Positions 14,535 through 20,485 of a DNA stretch of 20,485 nt are shown piece after piece. This DNA is from a virus. The stretch is from the IMG/VR virus record IMGVR_UViG_3300006919_000608, positions 1 to 20,485 of that record; one strand, 5' to 3'. Numbering within the stretch: position 1 is the first letter of the stretch; each line of letters begins with the position of its first letter. A program made the position numbers and the translations under genes. Below the pieces are notes generated by a model. It was not told the DNA's origin. It worked only from the letters and a program-made list of their open reading frames with translations, and searched no databases.

Positions 14535-15961
14535 GAAAATTTAAAGGTGGTGGTGGAAGTTCTGCACCAACAGAACAAACTGTATATAGCACAGACTTAC
14601 CTGAATACGTTGAGCCGTATTTTAAACGACTACTGCAACGTGGTGAGGCTGAATCATTACAAGGATATACTCCATATGGCGGTCAAAGACTAGCTTACTT
14701 TTCACCTGATGAATTAACCAGTCAAGCAATGACTAGGGGTTTTGCAACTGCTGGTACACCACAACAATTTACAGATGCAGCAGCAAGATATGGACAGACC
14801 ACACCATTAACTTCTCAATATACAGCAGGAACATTTGATTCAGGATATGCAGCAGGAGATGTAGGTCCAACTTATCAAGCAGGTACTATAGGTTCAGATT
14901 ATAGAGGTAGACAAATAAGATCATCTTATAGACCTGATGCAAGACGTTCACAGTATATGGCAGGAATAGTTGGTGATAGCTATACACCCATAGGCTATGA
15001 ACAAAATCTTCAAAGGTTTATGTCACCTTATCAACAGAATGTTATTGATGTAGAAAAAAGAGAAGCAAGAAGACAATCTGACATAATGGGAAAAGGTATT
15101 GGTGATGCAGCTACAGCTCAAGGTGGTTTAGGTGGATATAGAGAAGCTATACAGCAAGCTGAACGTGAACGTAATTTAGGACAACAACTAGGAGATATAC
15201 AAACTAGAGGTAGTCAAGCAGCATTCCAATCAGCACAACAACAATTAGCAGCAGAAAGAGCTGCTGGTTTAGGTGCAGCACAATTTGGTTTACAACAATT
15301 CCAAGCTGGTGAATCAGCACAACAAGCACAAGAAAAATTAATGCAAGCTGCATTCCAAGCTGGTGAGCAAGCCAAGCAACAAGCTGCTTCATTGGGCTTA
15401 ACAGCAGAACAACAAACTGAAGCATCAAGACAAGCACAAGAAAAGTTCGCACAATCTGGATTCCAATTAAGTCAACAGGCTTTACAACAACAAGGTGCTC
15501 AATCACTACAAGCTTATCAAGCAGGTGAATCTGCTAGACAACAAGCAGCAAAACTTGGACTGACTGCACAGCAACAAGAAGAAGCTGCAAGACAAGCACA
15601 AGAAAAGTTTGGTCAAAGTGCATATGATTTATCTAATCGTTACAACTTAGCTGCTGCACAGGGATTAATGGGTGCAGGTGAAACTATTAGCAGAGATGCT
15701 CTATCTAGAATAGCAGCATTACAAGGTATAGGTGAACAACAAAGAGCATTGCAACAAGCTAGTTTTGATGTTGGTTATGAAGATTTCCAAAGACAAAGAG
15801 ATTTTGCACAAAATCAACTTGGGTTATTTAGTAACTTGTTAAGAGGTGTACCAGTACAACCACAACAAAGAATAAGTACGTTTCAACAACAACCTGGATT
15901 ATTTCAAACAGCCGTAGGTGCAGGTTTATCAGGTCTAGGTTTATATAGAGGAATGAGTTAA
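14531..15961 (+). CDS. Gln/Ala-rich internal virion-type protein with internal repeats, 476 aa
   Basis: ATGA start overlap. After a Gly-rich start (GGGGSSAPTEQTVYSTDLPE) come a Tyr/Gly-rich region with three S/TY-type repeats (~95-150) and the stretch RFMSPYQQNVIDVEKREARR (162-181), which I recognise from many marine phage internal proteins. Residues ~205-370 are a long Gln/Ala helix-rich segment with a 54-residue repeat (277-314 and 331-368). The C-terminus is Gly-rich and hydrophobic (VGAGLSGLGLYRGM). There is no enzyme motif. Composition and position among very large neighbours suggest a DNA-ejection or tail core protein. Function is inferred from context only. Confidence 0.7.
   Translation: MRKFKGGGGSSAPTEQTVYSTDLPEYVEPYFKRLLQRGEAESLQGYTPYGGQRLAYFSPDELTSQAMTRGFATAGTPQQFTDAAARYGQTTPLTSQYTAGTFDSGYAAGDVGPTYQAGTIGSDYRGRQIRSSYRPDARRSQYMAGIVGDSYTPIGYEQNLQRFMSPYQQNVIDVEKREARRQSDIMGKGIGDAATAQGGLGGYREAIQQAERERNLGQQLGDIQTRGSQAAFQSAQQQLAAERAAGLGAAQFGLQQFQAGESAQQAQEKLMQAAFQAGEQAKQQAASLGLTAEQQTEASRQAQEKFAQSGFQLSQQALQQQGAQSLQAYQAGESARQQAAKLGLTAQQQEEAARQAQEKFGQSAYDLSNRYNLAAAQGLMGAGETISRDALSRIAALQGIGEQQRALQQASFDVGYEDFQRQRDFAQNQLGLFSNLLRGVPVQPQQRISTFQQQPGLFQTAVGAGLSGLGLYRGMS
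15359..15634 (+). repeat. 54-residue (162-bp) internal tandem repeat in the Gln-rich protein
   Basis: Copy 1 (15359-15472) encodes AGEQAKQQAASLGLTAEQQ and following; copy 2 (15521-15634) encodes AGESARQQAAKLGLTAQQQ and following, through QAQEKF in both. The period is exactly 162 bp, so frame is kept. A partial third unit (QAGESAQQAQEKLMQAAF) lies just upstream. The DNA copies have diverged more than the protein, so the duplication is old and selected at the protein level. Confidence 0.8.
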
Positions 15962-18042
15962 TGAATTTAGTAGATTTAGCAACAGAATTAGAATATGTGC
16001 CTAAAGAACAATTGGCACAAATGTCACAAGACCCTAGCAGTAGGTATCCTCAATACTTAGTATTGTCAGAAATACAAAGAAGAACTGCTAACGAAAAAGC
16101 TTATGCAGCAGCTAAACCTAGACCTACTACTACAGTAGCAGAAGAAGTTGTTGGTGAATTTATGCAACCTCAAAGTTTGCAAGCAGGTATGCCGTCTGAA
16201 TCAGCTCCAACTGATGCTTTCTCTTCAGAGTCTATGGGTATACCTGCCTCTGCTCCTATGCAACAACCTATGATGATGGCTGGCGGTGGTCAAACTAAGG
16301 CAGAAGCTAGAGAAAGCATTATTGATATGATGTCTGATATAAACATAAAACGTGGTGAAGCTGGATTATCTGGATTAATGGATGCTGCTGGTGATGTTAT
16401 AACTGCTGGTAGTGCTGTTATACCTGTAAATGCAGCAGGTAAGTTAGCACTTATAGAAAAAGCCATGAAGCCTTTATCTGGTGCTTACAGAAAAGCTTTA
16501 GAAGCTTCTAGAAAAGGTAATGTTGAATATGCAAATTTAGACCCTCTAGTTAAAGAACAAGCAAAAAAATATATACAACTTAGTAAAGAATCTGATAAAG
16601 CTTCTTTTACTTTGGGTGCAGGTGCACCAACAGCTTTTTCTTTAGGTGTTGCTAATCAAGCAGGAAAGTTTAAATATCAAGATGAAGATAAAAAAGCTAG
16701 TGGTGGTTTAACTGAATATATGAAAGAAGTTGGCTCTGAACTTAAACGTATAAAAGAAAAAGAATCTAGATATGCAGCTAGAAACAAAAGAGAAAAAGAA
16801 GGAAAAACAATATTTTCTACTTCATTATCACCTAGAAAATATGTAATACCTGATGAAACATATAAAAAATTAACTGATAAAGGAATGGTTAGGGCTTTTG
16901 ATGCCTATAGACCTATGGGATTATTGTTTAACGCTTTATCTGGAGAAGGTGCATTTAGTGGAATGGATAGAACAATACCTGAATCAAAATTAAAAAACTT
17001 AGAGTCTGCAATGAAACAGTCTCGTAATGAAATGCAACAAAGACAATTAGGTTTAGCTAGTGGTGGTTTAACTGCTTATGCTAATGGTGGTGCATTAGAA
17101 CAAAGTTTTGCAGACCCATATGAAAACGTATTAGGTTCATCTTCTAATCCTTACCCTATGGAATATATTGAAGATGAAGAAGATTTAACAATAGGAGATT
17201 TACGAGACCCATTAGCAGCAGCTACAGCGTTATTAGCCCTTGATCCAAGAAGAAAAGCTTTAAGTTATTTAGGAGGTAAAGCCAAAGGTTTATTTGGTGC
17301 AATAAAAAGAAGATATAAAAAAGATGATATAGATTTAGGACCAACAGGTATGCCAGCAGGTAAAGTTAAAGTTGGAAAAGAAACTTATGATCCATCAAAA
17401 GTAACTGTTCCACAAACAGGTATAGACTTAAAAAAAGTTATTAAAGACCCTTTAATTACAGTTCCTGCTGGATTAGGAACTGCATATTCTATATCGTCTT
17501 TATCAGATGAATCTGTTGATACAAATGATAAAAATAAAACAGAAACAGATACAGAAAAACAACTTCGTTTGCAAAGAGAAGAATATGAAAAACAACTCGC
17601 AGAACTCAGAAATAAAGCCACAGGAATAGCTAAACCTAAAAAAGAAATAGACTATGACTTAGTAGGATTAGGTGGTCTTATAATGGGTGCTAGAAATATG
17701 AGTGAACTTGGTACAGGATTAGCTGGATTAGCTGAAAGAAGACAAGCTAGAGAAGATGCTTTATTAGAAGGACAAGCACAACAAGATTATTATAGAGCTA
17801 GTGCTGATAAAGTAAGAGCTGAAATAGAAGGTTTACCTTTAGAAAATAAAATGGATGCTTTAGAACAAGTAAATGATATTCTTACTAAAGCTTTAGAAGG
17901 TGAAATTGAGCTCACAGAAGAACAATTACAATATTATAATGTAGCCTCTCAAACTTTAACTTCACAAATTTTAGCGTTACAAGGAATAACTGCAAATTCA
18001 TTAACAGGACTTGATCCATTAGAAGAAAATAGAATACAGTAA
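15961..18042 (+). CDS. Large phage structural protein, 693 aa, internal-protein type
   Basis: TAATG overlap at both ends. The N-terminal 45 residues (LAQMSQDPSSRYPQYLVLSE, IQRRTANEKAYAA) match a pattern I know from many marine phage virion proteins. A Met/Pro-rich linker (QPMMMAGGGQTKAE, ~100-115) leads into an alpha-helical region with a hydrophobic patch (DAAGDVITAGSAVIPVNAAG). Then come a Lys/Glu-rich stretch, the motif ASGGLTAYANGGAL (~367-380), further helices and a long coiled-coil-like C-terminus (~520-665). No catalytic motif was found. It is likely an internal or ejection protein; the role is inferred from neighbours. Confidence 0.7.
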   Translation: MNLVDLATELEYVPKEQLAQMSQDPSSRYPQYLVLSEIQRRTANEKAYAAAKPRPTTTVAEEVVGEFMQPQSLQAGMPSESAPTDAFSSESMGIPASAPMQQPMMMAGGGQTKAEARESIIDMMSDINIKRGEAGLSGLMDAAGDVITAGSAVIPVNAAGKLALIEKAMKPLSGAYRKALEASRKGNVEYANLDPLVKEQAKKYIQLSKESDKASFTLGAGAPTAFSLGVANQAGKFKYQDEDKKASGGLTEYMKEVGSELKRIKEKESRYAARNKREKEGKTIFSTSLSPRKYVIPDETYKKLTDKGMVRAFDAYRPMGLLFNALSGEGAFSGMDRTIPESKLKNLESAMKQSRNEMQQRQLGLASGGLTAYANGGALEQSFADPYENVLGSSSNPYPMEYIEDEEDLTIGDLRDPLAAATALLALDPRRKALSYLGGKAKGLFGAIKRRYKKDDIDLGPTGMPAGKVKVGKETYDPSKVTVPQTGIDLKKVIKDPLITVPAGLGTAYSISSLSDESVDTNDKNKTETDTEKQLRLQREEYEKQLAELRNKATGIAKPKKEIDYDLVGLGGLIMGARNMSELGTGLAGLAERRQAREDALLEGQAQQDYYRASADKVRAEIEGLPLENKMDALEQVNDILTKALEGEIELTEEQLQYYNVASQTLTSQILALQGITANSLTGLDPLEENRIQ

Positions 18043-20485
18043 TGAGCGTATATAAAGCACCTGATGGAAGTAAATATAATATTCCTACAGAGCCTTTACA
18101 AAGAAAAAGATTTGTTGATGCTGTAAAAAATAAATACGGAGAAGATTTAGATCAAACTTCTACATTAGATCAGGCAATAGAATTTGGTAAAGCAATACCT
18201 AGGGGTGCTGCTAGTTTAGCTTTGTCTGTACCTACAGGTATAGTTTCTTTATTTGATATTGGTGATGATAGTGCAGCACTTAAAGGTTTACGAGGTCTAG
18301 AAAAATCATTACGAGAAGATTCAGCACTTGCAGCCGATCCTAGATACGCAGATAAATTTAGTACAAAACTAGGTGAAGGTATTGGATCATTTGTTCCTTT
18401 TTTAGGTGCTGCGAAAGTAGGTAGCACTTTAGCTAAAGCAGGAGCAGTAGGTCAAAAAACTGGACAATATGGTGTACCAGCAGCATTAGCTATACCAACA
18501 GGTATGTCTGCACAAGCTGATCGTATAAACATGGCTAGAGAAATGGGTGAAGATGTTGGTGGTTTAACAGAAACAACTGCCACTCTATTAGGTGGTGCTA
18601 TAGGTATTACAGAAATATTACCTGTTGCACACATATTTTCTAAAGTATCTAAAGCAGCTCCTAAATCTGTAAAAGAACAATTAGTATCTGCACTTAAATC
18701 AGGTGCATTTGAAGGTGGTCAAGAAGTAGGTGCAAGCATACTGCAAGATTTAACTGCTCGTGGTTTATATAGTGAAGAATTACCTATTGGTGAAAGTCTA
18801 TTTGATGAGTTTACTATAGGTGGCATTATTGGTGCTGGTGCTGATCTGGTTGTTACTAGCATGGGTAAGAAAGGTATAAAAGACTATCACGCAGAAGAAA
18901 AAGCTAGAAGAGAAACTTTAAACAAACAAGAATTATTAAAAACAAAAAAAGTGGAATTAGGTCTTGAACAAGGCACTATTCCAGAATTTCAAGAACCAAC
19001 TCAAATTGATGTTCCAAACATCCCCGCCCCCGAATCCATACAAGACCCTCTTAATTTAGATTATGTAGAAAATGCTGATGGCAGCTTTGCTATATTAGAT
19101 TTAAATCAACCAGCCAATCCTATTATATCTACAGCACCTACACAGGCTGCTGCTGTTACAGGTATTGAGAAACTTAAAACAAAACAAAACAATGCTTTGT
19201 TAAAAAACCAACTAGATAATATGCTTTACCTACAAGGTAATGTTAATAGTGCTGCTGCGTTTGAATTAGGACAAACTTTATTAGACCCCATAGCTACAAC
19301 TGTTACAGCTAATGATATAGCAGTTAATAACAGTAGACTTAAAGACACAGGTAAAAAGAATTTTGTAGATCAAAATAAAAATAAAACTTTTAGTATGCCT
19401 GAAGCAAAAAAACTGCTTACTAAAAAAGATTTTAACACCATGACAGAAAGTATGGCACAAGCCGTATTTAAACAATCAGAAAAGTCTGGAGAACCTTCTT
19501 TAACTGCTGGTAAACAAAAACTTAATACTACTCCTAAGTTTTTAAAGTCTATGCTTGCTTCTAAAAACATAGACCCAGATAGTATTATCTCACCTGCTTT
19601 TCAACACGCTGCTGAAGTATTTACAGGAACAAGTCAAATTTCAAGCATGACTAAAGGACAAAAAGAACTTTTGTTAGCTAGAATTCATGCTATGCCTAAG
19701 TTTAATAATAAAATTTCTTTTCCTGAATTTAGAAATAGAGAGTATTCAGCCAAAGATATGGCTGATTTTGTAGCTAATATTGGTAAAACTGAATTTACAA
19801 TAGATAATGTCAAAGATTTTTTAACTCAAAGATATACAGGTAAAAAAGCCAAATATCACAAAGGTAACTTTGAAGATAATTCTTTTTTAGCAATACAAGA
19901 AGCTGATACATTTTTAAGAGATTTAAAGGATAGTGGTAGAGCAGAATTACAAGAAGATTTTGTTACATACAAAATTAGAGACAACTTTGAATTTGATATT
20001 GCAAGACGAGCTGAAAGTTTTGGACAAACACCAGAAGAGTTTAGAGCCAAGTTAGAAGCAGAAAATAAATTACCACAAGAGATTATTGACCAGTTAGTAG
20101 AATCAGAAAGAGTAAAACAAGAAAAACTTTTACCTCCAGAAGAGGTTGAACCTAAAGTTATAAATTATCGTGAAGCAGTAGAAGAGGGTAGAACTAATAA
20201 GTTTGCTAAAGAAGCTCAAAGAATATTAAACGAAAGGGGCTTGAAAGATACTGGTGTAGTTATAAGTAATGAATTGTTATCTGCTAGCACATTAAGACAA
20301 GTAAAAGATAACGAACTTATTTATGATCCAAGAGCAGTAAAAGATAGAGGCATATTAGGTGAGTATGATAAACAATCTGACATTATATTTTTATCACTTA
20401 ATAGAATTAATCCTGATGGCAATCTTACAGAGTCAGATATACAACAAAAGTTAAATAGAGTTCTTGACCATGAAATGATTCATGC
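18042..20485 (+). CDS. Giant polyvalent/ejection-type protein with zincin motif, 3'-truncated (814 codons seen)
   Basis: The frame opens at the TAATG at 18042 and has no stop to the window end, so the gene continues. The N-terminus (MSVYKAPDGSKYNIPTEPLQ, then RKRFVDAVKNKYGED) is a short soluble cap. Hydrophobic Gly/Ala stretches follow, such as PRGAASLALSVPTGIVSLFD (~49-68), GIGSFVPFLGAAKVGSTLAK and TLLGGAIGITEILPVAHIFS. The region around EGGQEVGASILQDLTARGLY is a pattern I associate with large polyvalent phage proteins. The last residues are VLDHEMIHA, an HExxH zinc-protease motif (H810, E811, H814). These are features of proteins that are injected with DNA and act in the host. Identity beyond that is inference. 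Confidence 0.75.
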   Translation, partial: MSVYKAPDGSKYNIPTEPLQRKRFVDAVKNKYGEDLDQTSTLDQAIEFGKAIPRGAASLALSVPTGIVSLFDIGDDSAALKGLRGLEKSLREDSALAADPRYADKFSTKLGEGIGSFVPFLGAAKVGSTLAKAGAVGQKTGQYGVPAALAIPTGMSAQADRINMAREMGEDVGGLTETTATLLGGAIGITEILPVAHIFSKVSKAAPKSVKEQLVSALKSGAFEGGQEVGASILQDLTARGLYSEELPIGESLFDEFTIGGIIGAGADLVVTSMGKKGIKDYHAEEKARRETLNKQELLKTKKVELGLEQGTIPEFQEPTQIDVPNIPAPESIQDPLNLDYVENADGSFAILDLNQPANPIISTAPTQAAAVTGIEKLKTKQNNALLKNQLDNMLYLQGNVNSAAAFELGQTLLDPIATTVTANDIAVNNSRLKDTGKKNFVDQNKNKTFSMPEAKKLLTKKDFNTMTESMAQAVFKQSEKSGEPSLTAGKQKLNTTPKFLKSMLASKNIDPDSIISPAFQHAAEVFTGTSQISSMTKGQKELLLARIHAMPKFNNKISFPEFRNREYSAKDMADFVANIGKTEFTIDNVKDFLTQRYTGKKAKYHKGNFEDNSFLAIQEADTFLRDLKDSGRAELQEDFVTYKIRDNFEFDIARRAESFGQTPEEFRAKLEAENKLPQEIIDQLVESERVKQEKLLPPEEVEPKVINYREAVEEGRTNKFAKEAQRILNERGLKDTGVVISNELLSASTLRQVKDNELIYDPRAVKDRGILGEYDKQSDIIFLSLNRINPDGNLTESDIQQKLNRVLDHEMIH

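Noticed and set aside
14531-15961. Direct repeats considered as a CRISPR array
   Set aside because: Only two diverged, in-frame copies 162 bp apart in a Gln/Ala-rich gene; no regular spacers.
1-20485. Bacterial chromosome or degraded prophage origin for the whole window
   Set aside because: Gene order is fully phage-like, on one strand, with no decayed genes, host genes, integrase or attachment-like repeats. Integration state cannot be judged from this window alone.

Overview
The window reads as an internal piece of an AT-rich, double-stranded DNA tailed-phage genome. Every supported gene lies on the + strand. Genes abut or overlap, mostly by TAATG or ATGA junctions, and the largest gap between genes is 9 bases. 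The products are phage-typical: a tail fibre with an S74 chaperone end, a spanin pair, a GH24 endolysin, a tail-hub-like protein and very large internal virion proteins. The overall style resembles marine phages of Gram-negative hosts of the SAR11/SAR116 kind, and lipobox and signal-peptide proteins support a Gram-negative host. The host itself is inference. I see no tRNA, integrase, CRISPR array, convincing promoter or terminator.

Layout. 1-537: 3' end of a tail fibre/spike gene. 539-3371: small genes, including two basic Lys-rich proteins, a conserved 229-residue phage protein, a staphylococcal-nuclease-like enzyme and three small membrane proteins (possible holins). 3372-8107: an unexpected envelope cassette of five genes, namely CsgF-like, CsgG-like, a curlin-like beta-repeat protein, a FecR-domain protein and a CHASE2 class III adenylate cyclase. 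8111-9249: lysis genes (inner spanin, overlapping outer lipoprotein spanin, GH24 lysozyme). 9251-14064: a 622-residue tail-hub-like protein, two small proteins and a large Gly/Ala-rich structural protein. 14061-20485: a small possibly GNAT-like protein, a Gln-rich internal protein with repeats, a 693-residue structural protein and the first 814 codons of a giant protein that reaches an HExxH zinc-protease motif exactly at the window edge.

The most interesting part is 3372-8107. CsgG and CsgF are the outer-membrane pore and its extracellular/neck partner in curli (type VIII) secretion. The next gene has a signal peptide, one clear curlin-type repeat and then a run of G-x-x-N-T beta repeats, as expected of an amyloid-like cargo. 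The FecR protein is exported and ends in a second curlin-like motif. The cyclase has an extracytoplasmic CHASE2 sensor and a complete set of catalytic residues. Together they could form a phage-borne module that secretes a surface fibre and links envelope state to cAMP (inference). It sits between holin-like and spanin/endolysin genes, so a role in lysis or superinfection exclusion is also possible. From memory, CsgG/CsgF-like genes have been noted in some marine phages; I do not recall the five-gene set with cargo, FecR and cyclase, and I could not check this.
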